Position numbers and translations under genes: made by a program
Assembly (NCBI RefSeq): GCF_900215325.1
Contig: NZ_OCMS01000005.1
Coordinates: 1 to 64,000 of the forward strand
Direction of reading: 5' to 3'
DNA from: Fibrobacter sp. UWB16
Lineage (GTDB): Bacteria > Fibrobacterota > Fibrobacteria > Fibrobacterales > Fibrobacteraceae
DNA length: 64,000 bases
Shown here: positions 15,198 through 23,282 of the stretch, in pieces
Layout of the letters: each line of letters starts with the position of its first letter
Position numbering within the stretch: the first letter of the stretch is position 1
The notes under the pieces: model-generated
Database searches by the model: none
What the model was told of the DNA's origin: nothing
The model's input: the letters and a program-made list of their open reading frames with translations, nothing else

Positions 15198-18100
15198 ATG
15201 AATACCAGTATCATGTACTCGACAATTGCCTTAGGGCTTGCTGCAACACTTTATGCGGCTGAAAATCCCGCTCTCAATATTGAGACGAGTGGAACTCTGT
15301 TACTCGATGACTTTGAGGACGGCGATTTAGTATCTAAATACGGTCCTTGGAAGTTTAGTGGTGATTTTGCCTCTGATCCAAATGATGGTGTGGGCGAATC
15401 AACTATTACCCCTAAAGTCGTTACAAGTGAAGATGAAGGTCATTCAGGAAAGATCCTCCAAATAGACTATTCTTTGAGTAAAGGGACTTACGAGTATGAT
15501 CCTTTTGTGCAGGCTACACTATACATGGATGCCGACGACGGCTCGTATGATATATCCGCATGTTCGCAAATTGAATATGATTATAAGGGTGCGGCCCATA
15601 AAGTTCGTTTGATGAGCACATTGAGCGAGGCTATTGGTGGTGGTGATTGGGCGTACTATGAAATGTCTGTAGGAGCTTCTAAAGACAACTCGTGGGACCA
15701 TGCTGTCCTTAATTTAGATCAATTCAAGAGACCGTCTTGGACTTATATAGACGTCAAGCTAAATGATGTAAAACAGTCTGTGTATGCCCTTGATTGGAAT
15801 TTCTCAGGTTCTAGTGGGGTTTCTCGTTCATTGCAGATTGACAACGTGAAGTGCCGTAATCCGCAATTCTTTGAAATTTCGTTCTATAACGGTGAGGAAT
15901 TGTTAGATCGTCAGACGGTGGCGGAAGGAGTGATGCCCCAATATGAAGGCGAAATTCCCGAAAAGGCTTCTGACGAGAAATTTGACTATGTTTTCAAGGG
16001 CTGGGAACCAGAACTAGCTGAAGCTACAAAGAATACTTCTTATCTGGCTGCATTTGATGCTGTAGCGGTTTTCAAAATCGCTGTGGGCGAAACGATTGTG
16101 ATTGACGATTTTGAAGATGGTGATAAAATCAGCAATTGGGGCGGAGAATTCTCTAGTTATGACGATGAAGGCGTAGATTCCTATGCTCAAGAAGAAGTTG
16201 TTTCTGCCGGTGATTCGAAAAATATCAAGTTTAGCTATAAAAAGAAAAAATCTGGTGGATATGCCGGGCTTGAAATGCGACTTGTAGAAAGTGGAACCCG
16301 CAATCTTTCTTCGTGCAATGTCGTCAAGTATAAATATAAAGGTGTTAAACATAGTTTTAGATTGCAATCAACCGTTGTTGACGATTATCAGTACCACGAA
16401 CAAACTGTAAACGCCAATGAAGATTGGACAACTGCAGTTGTTGAATTGGCTTCGTTGCAACAGCCTTCGGGTTATGTGGGTGTTGAAAGTGCAATCAAGT
16501 TTGCAACTGCTTTTGAATGGCAGGTGAACTACCGATCGGCAAATGAAGGTGTTTTGGAAATCGATGATATTAGCTGTTCCAATATTCCGATGTATACGGT
16601 TACATTCATGGATGGTGAAAATCATGTGGAAACGCGCAAGTTCTTTGAGGGTTCAATGCCTGAATGTGAATCTTGTGAGTATTGGTATAAACAATCTCTA
16701 GGTGAGTTTGAAAAATACGATTACACCTTTAACGGCAAGTTTTCTCCAGAACTTGAATCCGTGACGAAGGATGCTGTATACCAGATGGTGTGGGACGAAA
16801 CGTTGCGCGAGTACATGGTGACGTTCGTGGATGAAGATGGTGAAGATCTTGATTTTGGTATGTTTGAATATGGCTCCACGCCTACGTATAATGGAGATGA
16901 TCCGACAAAGCCGTCCGATGTGCAGTGGGATTACAAATTTAGTGGATGGTGGCCTGAAATTGTTCCTGTATCTGGGAGAACGGAATATCGTGCTGTGTAT
17001 ACATCGACTCCTCGCAAGTACATGGTCAAGTTTGTAAACGACGACGGTACGGAAATATCGGCTCAGGAGAAAGAGTATGGCTCATTAGTATCCTCTGTTG
17101 AGCCTGAAACGGCTCCGACTAAGAATTCGGCGGGCGGCATATCGTACACGTTTGATGGCTGGTCTCCTGAATTTGACGAATATACCACTGTGGAAGGTGA
17201 TATAACTTATACGGCGACGTACAAGACCAGTGATAATAAGTACACCATTAGGTTTATGAATGGCGATGAAGTTTTGTGGGAAAATTTTGTGACGGCGGCT
17301 GAAATGCCTGCATATGAAGGTTCGCCGACTAAGGATGCTACTGCTGCTTATACCTATACCTTTAAGGGTTGGGATAAGGATGTTGTTGCTGTAACTAAGT
17401 CTGTGACTTATATGGCTATGTTTGACAGTACAAAGAACAAATACACCATTACGTTCAAGGATGATAATGGCACGGTTCTTGAAACCGAGATGTATGATTA
17501 TGGAACGACGGCAAGTGAAATCGATGCTCCGAATATTGTAAGAAACGAAGAAAAGAACGATGAAGAATTTAGTTGGGTTTGGGGTGATAAGGGGTATTAT
17601 AACGTTCCGAACTATGATTGTGAATGGCCGGTGATCGAAACGGTTACAGGAAATGCCACATATACGGCACAGTGCAAATATCGTGTGACATTTGTTCTTG
17701 GTGATTATGATGATTGGTATGAGTATGTGAGCTGGCAGTATGCTTATGGTGAAACGCCTACGTACGATGGCGAACCGACTAAGGATGATTATAGTGGTAT
17801 GTACACTTATACCTTCAAGGGCTGGGACAAGAAAATTGAACCGGTGGGTCAATATTCTGTGACTTATACGGCCCAGTTTGATCGCGAGCTTGCACAGTAT
17901 CTTGTCCAGTTTGTCGTGGATGATGAAATTATCGCTTCTAAAAAGTATAATGCCGGTACCGAAGCAGAGAAGGTGGAGGTTCCGACAGCGACGAAGGCGC
18001 CTACGGATAATTGTACCTATGTCTTCACGAATTGGGAAAATGATTGGGGCGGAGAAGGAATAGACGACGTGTGGGGTGATGTTACCTATACCGCTAAATT

Positions 18101-20045
18101 TGAATGTTCTACGACGAGTAATAAGGTCCTTGTAAAATTCGTTGTAGGAGACAATGTATTGAGCTCCACGGAATACGAGTACGGCACGAAGGCTGCTAGT
18201 GTGGCTGTTCCGACGGCAACAATACCTGCAACGGCTCAGTACACGTTTGAATTCGTGTCTTGGGATAAGGATATTGCCGATGTAACGGAAGCTGTGACAT
18301 ATACTGCCGTATTCGATACGATTGTGAACAAGTATACAGTTAAGTTCGTGTCAGAAGGCAACGAATTGAGCTCCACGGAATACGAGTACGGCACGAAGGC
18401 TGCTAGTGTGGCTGTTCCGACGGCAACAATACCTGCAACGGCTCAGTACACGTTTGAATTCGTGTCTTGGGATAAGGATATTGCCGATGTAACGGAAGCT
18501 GTGACATATACTGCCGTATTCGATACGATTGTGAACAAGTATACAGTTAAGTTCGTGTCAGAAGGCAACGAATTGAGCTCCACGGAATACGATTACGGTA
18601 CGAAGGCTGAAAAGGTGACTGTTCCGACGGCAACGAAGGATGCAACGGCACAGTACACGTATACGTTCAAGTCTTGGGATAAGGAAATTGCCGATGTCAC
18701 GGGTAATGTAACTTATACCGCCGTATTCGAAGGTGCAGTGAACAAGTACGTCGTGAAGTTCGTGTCTGAAGGTAAGGATTTGAGCTCCACGGAATACGAG
18801 TATGGCACGAAGGCTGAAAAGGTGACTGTTCCGACGGCAACGAAGGATGCGACGGCACAGTACACGTATACATTCAAGTCTTGGGATAAGGCTGTTGCCG
18901 ATGTCACGGGTGATGTCACTTATACCGCCGAATTTGAAAGTACAGTGAACAAGTACGTTGTGAAGTTCGTATCTGAAAACAATGTATTGAGTTCCACGGA
19001 ATACGAGTACGGTACGAAGGCTGCGAACGTGAAGGTTCCGACGGCAACGAAGGATGCGACGGCACAGTACACGTATACATTCAAGTCTTGGGATAAGGCT
19101 GTTGCCGATGTCATGGGTAATGTAATTTATACCGCCGTATTTGATGCTGTTGTGAATAAGTATACAGTGAAGTTCGTATCTGAAGGTAAGGAACTGAGCT
19201 CTACGAAATACGATTACGGTACAAAGGCTAAGGACGTGAAGGCCCCGACGGCAACGAAGACCGCAACGGCTCAGTACACGTATAAGTTCAAGTCTTGGGA
19301 CAAGACAATCGCAGATGTCAAGGCGGCTGCAACGTACACGGCTAAGTTCGATAGCACTGTGAATAAGTACTGCGTGAAGTTTGTTGTCGAAGGCAAAACG
19401 GTGGATTCTACGATGTATGCTTATGGCACAAAGGCTAAGGATGTCAAGACGCCGAAGACGACGCCTGAAAAGAAAGCAACGGCACAGTACACTTACAAGT
19501 TCAAGTCTTGGGACAAGACTATTGCTGATGTCAAGGCGGCTGCAACGTACATGGCTAAGTTCGATAGCACTGTGAATAAGTACTACGTGAAGTTCGTTGT
19601 CGAAGGCAAGACCGTAGACTCTACAATGTATGCTTATGGCACGAAGGCTAAGAATGTCAAGACGCCGAAGGATACGCCTGAAAAGAAGTCGACAAAGGAT
19701 TCTACGTACACGTTTGACAAATGGGATCCGGAGATTGTCGATGTCAAGGGCAATGCCACTTATAAGGCTAAGTTCAAGGCAAAGAAAAAATCCTCGGCTA
19801 TTGGCCAGGTTGTCCAGAGCAACTTCAAGTATAGCTTTGCAAACAACGAATTGACGGTGTATATGCCGAAGGCTTCTCTGGTCCGTGTGCTGGTGTATGA
19901 CTTAGGTGGCCGCTTGGTAACGTCCTTTAACGAAGATGTTGCCGGATCCAAGGTCTTTAGCCTTGATAAGCTGAAACGCGGTGTCTATCAGGTCCGCATT
20001 GAAAGCAAGAGCCAGACTCGTTCTGCTAGGATCTCTGTGAAGTAA
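15198..20045 (+). CDS. Giant secreted repeat protein (InlB-B/Listeria-Bacteroides-type repeats, sorting tail)
   Basis: The 1615-residue protein starts at ATG 15198 after a strong AGGAGG site and has a signal peptide ending near AENP. Two related beta-sandwich domains of about 180 residues begin LLDDFEDGD and VIDDFEDGD; they resemble carbohydrate-binding jelly-rolls such as CBM11. One repeat lies between them. After the second, about 15 tandem repeats of 65-75 residues follow, of the type YTVKFV..G..LSSTEYEYGT...YTF..WDK.IADVT..VTYTA.F, matching the Listeria-Bacteroides repeat (PF09479 type). The last 70 residues form a T9SS-like tail (VRVLVYDLGGRLV, GVYQVRI). The likely role is a surface adhesin. 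Neighbouring repeats are nearly identical in DNA, which makes the length prone to change. Confidence 0.85.
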   Translation: MNTSIMYSTIALGLAATLYAAENPALNIETSGTLLLDDFEDGDLVSKYGPWKFSGDFASDPNDGVGESTITPKVVTSEDEGHSGKILQIDYSLSKGTYEYDPFVQATLYMDADDGSYDISACSQIEYDYKGAAHKVRLMSTLSEAIGGGDWAYYEMSVGASKDNSWDHAVLNLDQFKRPSWTYIDVKLNDVKQSVYALDWNFSGSSGVSRSLQIDNVKCRNPQFFEISFYNGEELLDRQTVAEGVMPQYEGEIPEKASDEKFDYVFKGWEPELAEATKNTSYLAAFDAVAVFKIAVGETIVIDDFEDGDKISNWGGEFSSYDDEGVDSYAQEEVVSAGDSKNIKFSYKKKKSGGYAGLEMRLVESGTRNLSSCNVVKYKYKGVKHSFRLQSTVVDDYQYHEQTVNANEDWTTAVVELASLQQPSGYVGVESAIKFATAFEWQVNYRSANEGVLEIDDISCSNIPMYTVTFMDGENHVETRKFFEGSMPECESCEYWYKQSLGEFEKYDYTFNGKFSPELESVTKDAVYQMVWDETLREYMVTFVDEDGEDLDFGMFEYGSTPTYNGDDPTKPSDVQWDYKFSGWWPEIVPVSGRTEYRAVYTSTPRKYMVKFVNDDGTEISAQEKEYGSLVSSVEPETAPTKNSAGGISYTFDGWSPEFDEYTTVEGDITYTATYKTSDNKYTIRFMNGDEVLWENFVTAAEMPAYEGSPTKDATAAYTYTFKGWDKDVVAVTKSVTYMAMFDSTKNKYTITFKDDNGTVLETEMYDYGTTASEIDAPNIVRNEEKNDEEFSWVWGDKGYYNVPNYDCEWPVIETVTGNATYTAQCKYRVTFVLGDYDDWYEYVSWQYAYGETPTYDGEPTKDDYSGMYTYTFKGWDKKIEPVGQYSVTYTAQFDRELAQYLVQFVVDDEIIASKKYNAGTEAEKVEVPTATKAPTDNCTYVFTNWENDWGGEGIDDVWGDVTYTAKFECSTTSNKVLVKFVVGDNVLSSTEYEYGTKAASVAVPTATIPATAQYTFEFVSWDKDIADVTEAVTYTAVFDTIVNKYTVKFVSEGNELSSTEYEYGTKAASVAVPTATIPATAQYTFEFVSWDKDIADVTEAVTYTAVFDTIVNKYTVKFVSEGNELSSTEYDYGTKAEKVTVPTATKDATAQYTYTFKSWDKEIADVTGNVTYTAVFEGAVNKYVVKFVSEGKDLSSTEYEYGTKAEKVTVPTATKDATAQYTYTFKSWDKAVADVTGDVTYTAEFESTVNKYVVKFVSENNVLSSTEYEYGTKAANVKVPTATKDATAQYTYTFKSWDKAVADVMGNVIYTAVFDAVVNKYTVKFVSEGKELSSTKYDYGTKAKDVKAPTATKTATAQYTYKFKSWDKTIADVKAAATYTAKFDSTVNKYCVKFVVEGKTVDSTMYAYGTKAKDVKTPKTTPEKKATAQYTYKFKSWDKTIADVKAAATYMAKFDSTVNKYYVKFVVEGKTVDSTMYAYGTKAKNVKTPKDTPEKKSTKDSTYTFDKWDPEIVDVKGNATYKAKFKAKKKSSAIGQVVQSNFKYSFANNELTVYMPKASLVRVLVYDLGGRLVTSFNEDVAGSKVFSLDKLKRGVYQVRIESKSQTRSARISVK
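18161..18574 (+). repeat. Two apparently identical 207-bp coding repeats
   Basis: Units at 18161-18367 and 18368-18574 (69 codons each, both starting GAGCTCCACGGAATACGAG) read the same along their length, in contrast to the more diverged units around them, so this duplication is recent or kept uniform by gene conversion. Confidence 0.85.
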
Positions 20046-20069
20046 AGGGGTAAAACCGAAAGCAAAAAA

Positions 20070-20101
20070 GCCTCGCCACAATGATGTGGCGGGGCTTTCT
20101 T
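20070..20101 (+). terminator. Terminator of the giant repeat protein gene
   Basis: GCCTCGCCACA / TGTGGCGGGGC stem with ATGA loop, then TTTCTT. Confidence 0.88.
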
Positions 20102-20120
20102 GTCACGGAGCGTTCTGTAA

Positions 20121-20149
20121 ATAAAAAAGCTAGACGTGAGAGTCTAGCG
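20121..20149 (-). terminator. Terminator of the 48-aa cysteine protein gene
   Basis: On the minus strand GCTAGAC-TCTCAC-GTCTAGC followed by TTTTTT, ending 12 bases after the small gene's stop. Confidence 0.88.
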
Positions 20150-20160
20150 ATGAAAATGTG

Positions 20161-20307
20161 TTATTTGTCTGTTTTGGTGGATTTCGTCTTTTCCTTTAGC
20201 GGAAAGCTGAATTTGCCTTGAAGGACGCAACCTTTTGCCCCCGGGTCGCATTCCTGTTTGCGTTTTTCGCAGAATGTTTCGTTGAGGTATTTACATTCCC
20301 AGCTCAT
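20161..20307 (-). CDS. Four-cysteine mini-protein (48 aa)
   Basis: A 48-codon frame with ATG at 20307, preceded at ideal distance by AAGGAG and followed directly by a strong terminator. The product begins MSWECKYLNETFCEKRKQEC and continues to a GCVLQGKFSFPL segment, with cysteines at 5, 13, 20 and 27 and a Lys-rich tail. Four spaced cysteines in so short a chain suggest a metal or iron-sulfur site. The gene lies downstream of mqnC on the same strand, with a family A palindrome between them (20349-20383). I do not recognise an assigned function. Ribosome site, terminator and composition make translation likely. Confidence 0.7.
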   Translation of the reverse strand: MSWECKYLNETFCEKRKQECDPGAKGCVLQGKFSFPLKEKTKSTKTDK

Positions 20308-20348
20308 AAGAATCTCCTTCTTTAAGTGAGTTTGTCATGCCCATTTCT

Positions 20349-20383
20349 TGTCATCCCGGACCTTGTTCCGGGAGGGCATCTCC
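20349..20383. repeat. Dispersed palindromic repeat, family A
   Basis: TGTCATCCCGGACCTTGTTCCGGGAGGGCATCTCC, close to the consensus, in the gap between mqnC and the 48-aa gene. Confidence 0.8.
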
Positions 20384-20453
20384 TTTAATTTAAACAAAAA
20401 ATGGGCAAATAAGCCTATAATTTTGAATGGGAATGGTCTAATTAAAATTCGCC

Positions 20454-21488
20454 TTAGTCAAAGTTTAGACTTCGGCGGTAGGGGGTGAAACCGGCGTTTT
20501 TGATGAAATTTTCGGCTTGTTCGATGGTCGTAAGCCCATGATTTTTAAGCACATTCTCTTCGATGACGATGCTGTTGATGTCGTCGGCGCCGGCGTGCAA
20601 TCCGAGTTCCCCGAGTGAAAGTCCCATGCCAAGCAGCGAAACTTCGATGTGGGGGACGTTGTCGAGGTATAGGCGGCTGAGCGCAAGCAACTTGAGGTAT
20701 TCATCGCCGCGTACATGGCGGATGGGGAATTTGTCGGTCTGCGGCTGGAACGTCCACACGACAAAACTCTTGAAGCCGTGGGCGATGTCCTGCGTTTTGC
20801 GCACGTATTCCAAATGCTCGATGACTTCTTCGGCGGTTTCGGCACTGCCAATGACGATGTTTGCGCTGCCAGGGAGTCCCTTCTTGTGGCATGCTGCAAG
20901 CGTGTCGCACCACTGCTGTGCCGGGAGTTTCTTGGGACTCAAGATTTGACGCATGCGGTCAGAGAGAATCTCGGCGCCTGCGCCTGGAACGGAACTGAGG
21001 CCCGCTTCTTTGAAAATATCAAGCAGTTCGTCGAGCGGTATGTTGTTGAATTCCGCGATGCGGACAAGTTCAACCGGCGAGAATCCGCGCACCTTGACGT
21101 CCAATTCTTGTGTGAGCATCTTGAGAACGTCGGTGTAATAGTTGAGCGGAATTTCCTTGTTGACGCCACCCTGCAGAAAAATCTGGTCGGCGCCTTTGGC
21201 TTTGGCCTCGAGCGTCTTTTGACGGATTTCGTCTAAACTCAAAATGTACGCTTCGGGGTGCTTTGCGGGGCGGCAAAAACTGCAAAAACTGCAAGTCACT
21301 TCGCAAACGTTCGTGTAGTTTACGATGCGGAATGCGGTATAGCCCACGCGGTTACCTGGGTGCTTGGCCTTACGTACCGTATCGGCGGCCTCGACGACTT
21401 CGGTCCACGGGACGTTTTTCAGAATTTCGAGCCCTTCTGCCGGTGTGAGGCGTTCTTGAGCGATTGCTTTATTTAACAAGGAATTCAT
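20454..21488 (-). CDS. mqnC: Cyclic dehypoxanthinyl futalosine synthase
   Basis: The 344-residue radical SAM protein has CEVTCSFCSF near residue 62 (CxxxCxxC), then QIFLQGGVN, SSVPGAGAEIL, RMRQILSPKK and VVWTFQPQTDK, all in the order seen in MqnC. The enzyme cyclises dehypoxanthine futalosine in the alternative (futalosine) pathway to menaquinone, which fits an anaerobe that reduces fumarate. MqnE is the nearest relative, but the GGAEIL-like and TFQP segments favour MqnC. No other mqn genes are in the window. The start at 21488 gives a standard N-terminus. Confidence 0.85.
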   Translation of the reverse strand: MNSLLNKAIAQERLTPAEGLEILKNVPWTEVVEAADTVRKAKHPGNRVGYTAFRIVNYTNVCEVTCSFCSFCRPAKHPEAYILSLDEIRQKTLEAKAKGADQIFLQGGVNKEIPLNYYTDVLKMLTQELDVKVRGFSPVELVRIAEFNNIPLDELLDIFKEAGLSSVPGAGAEILSDRMRQILSPKKLPAQQWCDTLAACHKKGLPGSANIVIGSAETAEEVIEHLEYVRKTQDIAHGFKSFVVWTFQPQTDKFPIRHVRGDEYLKLLALSRLYLDNVPHIEVSLLGMGLSLGELGLHAGADDINSIVIEENVLKNHGLTTIEQAENFIKNAGFTPYRRSLNFD

Positions 21489-21736
21489 CGCTTGTAATTA
21501 TAGTAAAGTCGTCCATGGATTAATTGTCCATAGAACAACTATAGTTGCTTGTGATATGGTTCACATTTGGGGGTATATTATGAATGGGTTTAGTTAGGTA
21601 GAATACTGGTGTGTTCATGCTTGGTTTTGTGGAGCCACGCTGTTGTGTGGCGTATCTCCTTGCGTGTGTCAAATCAGTTTGGAGGACTTGTCCCTTCGGG
21701 ATAAAGAGTTAGGAATGATACTAAAGGAGAACAGGT
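21489..21736. promoter_or_regulatory. Divergent promoter region with long leader for the esterase gene
   Basis: The 248-base gap between mqnC (minus) and the esterase (plus) holds an inverted repeat ATGGA-TTAATTG-TCCAT (21515-21531) that could be an operator, and a GGGGGTATATTATG box near 21570. This leaves a leader of about 150 bases containing a short CTTGTCCCTTCGGGATAAAG hairpin before the AAAGGAG site of the esterase. Exact promoter boxes are uncertain. Confidence 0.4.
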
Positions 21737-23179
21737 ATGAATCATCTCAGTTTGAAGTGTGCTGCAATGGCGCTTGCTTTTGCGGCATCTGCACAGGCCT
21801 TTACCGTTACGGGTAAGGTTAGCGACGAAAGCGGCAAGGCTATCGAAAAAGCCTCCGTAGAACTTCTTAAAAATGCTCTCAAGACAACGACTGATTCCAA
21901 GGGCGAATTCAAGATCTTCAAAGATGAAACGATTGGCCTGCATGCGGCTCGTCCGATGCTTGGCTATGTGAGTGTGATGAACGGCGTTTTGTCTTATTCC
22001 CAGAGCACAAATGAACCGGTGCGCATTCAGGTTTTTGATGCTGTAGGTTCCCGCGTCTTGAACGAGACCGTTTATGGCACGGGCACGCTTGACATGCAGT
22101 CTATCGTGAAATCTCAGGGCTCTTATTTTGCACGCGTGAGCGTCGGTAGCGCGAAGAGCAATTTCCGCTTTACATCCAATGGCAATTACGGGATTTCGTT
22201 TGGCGAAGCTGTGGCTCGCGGTCTCAAGAAAGAAGAATCTGGCGATGAACTTCGCGTGATTGCAACGGATTATGATACGCTTACGGTTGCGCTCAGCAAC
22301 TTGGACACGAACGTTACGCTCAAGCTCAAGAAGACTGTCAAGGAACCGGAATACGCTTACGGTTGGGGACTCAAGAACGATCCGGTGCCGACACGTGGTT
22401 GCGGCAAGGATACAAAGCTTGATTACAAGTATCGCGGTGATAAGCCGTATATCGAATTCAAGTGGAGCAAGGGTTCACGCACCGTGCGTCTCGACATCCC
22501 GAAGAACTACGACAAGAATAAACCGTACAAACTCATTTTCGGCATGCAGTGCATGGGCGGCTGGGCCGGTGGCGTGCAGGATGAAGGCTACTATGGCCTG
22601 AAACCGCTTGATACGGAAAATACCGCTATCTTCGTCGCTCCGGAAGGCAATGGAAACCAGGCCCCGTGGGGTCAGGATGACTACACGCTCTTCGATGAAC
22701 TTCTTGCATACCTCGAAGGCAACTTCTGCATTGACTCTTCTCGTGTGTTCTCGACCGGCTTTAGCTACGGCTCCATGTTCTCTAACGGACTTTCTTGGAA
22801 CCATCAGGACGTGCTCCGCGCTGTTGCCGTGTACGAAACTGCTGAACGCAACATTTGGCTCCCGCAGCGCAAGAAGATGGGCATTGGCTGGATGGGCGTG
22901 CTCGGCTTGCAGGACAATCTCTGCACTCCGGCAATGGGTCGCTCTGCTCGCGATATCATCTTGGAACTCAACTCCGAAGGTGGCAAGGCCAAGAACGAGC
23001 GTGCTCAGGAATATGGTGGCAACGGTCCGCATGTGTGCTATGACTACACGACAGTCGAAGAACGATTCCCGGTTCGCTGGTGCACGCAGAACGGTGGCCA
23101 CATCTGGGACCACAAGGATCCGGGTTCGAACCAGTCTTGGGTACCGAAGACTACTTGGGATTTCTTCAACAAGTTCTAA
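21737..23179 (+). CDS. Secreted CE1-type esterase (feruloyl/acetyl xylan esterase-like)
   Basis: The 480-residue protein has a signal peptide ending near AQAF (20-22). A carboxypeptidase-regulatory-like beta domain follows (TVTGKVSDESGKAIEKASV), then a module at about 85-148 that looks like a T9SS-type beta-sandwich (VRIQVFDAVGSRVLNETV). From 235 on comes the alpha/beta-hydrolase of the PHB depolymerase/feruloyl esterase group: nucleophile elbow GFSYG with Ser343, a C-terminal GGHIWDH motif supplying the catalytic His, and several cysteines that may form disulfides. It should remove ferulate or acetate from plant xylan. AAAGGAG precedes the ATG. A terminator follows. Confidence 0.8.
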   Translation: MNHLSLKCAAMALAFAASAQAFTVTGKVSDESGKAIEKASVELLKNALKTTTDSKGEFKIFKDETIGLHAARPMLGYVSVMNGVLSYSQSTNEPVRIQVFDAVGSRVLNETVYGTGTLDMQSIVKSQGSYFARVSVGSAKSNFRFTSNGNYGISFGEAVARGLKKEESGDELRVIATDYDTLTVALSNLDTNVTLKLKKTVKEPEYAYGWGLKNDPVPTRGCGKDTKLDYKYRGDKPYIEFKWSKGSRTVRLDIPKNYDKNKPYKLIFGMQCMGGWAGGVQDEGYYGLKPLDTENTAIFVAPEGNGNQAPWGQDDYTLFDELLAYLEGNFCIDSSRVFSTGFSYGSMFSNGLSWNHQDVLRAVAVYETAERNIWLPQRKKMGIGWMGVLGLQDNLCTPAMGRSARDIILELNSEGGKAKNERAQEYGGNGPHVCYDYTTVEERFPVRWCTQNGGHIWDHKDPGSNQSWVPKTTWDFFNKF

Positions 23180-23207
23180 TATCTAAGAATCTTTCCTCCT
23201 CACTAAG

Positions 23208-23233
23208 CTCCCGGTTTCGGCCGGGAGTTTTTG
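23208..23233 (+). terminator. Terminator of the esterase gene
   Basis: CTCCCGG-TTTCGG-CCGGGAG followed by TTTTT. Confidence 0.88.
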
Positions 23234-23282
23234 CGTAGGAGAAAATTTGCCGTCCCGTTAGGCTTTTTCTATCTTTGGGTGC

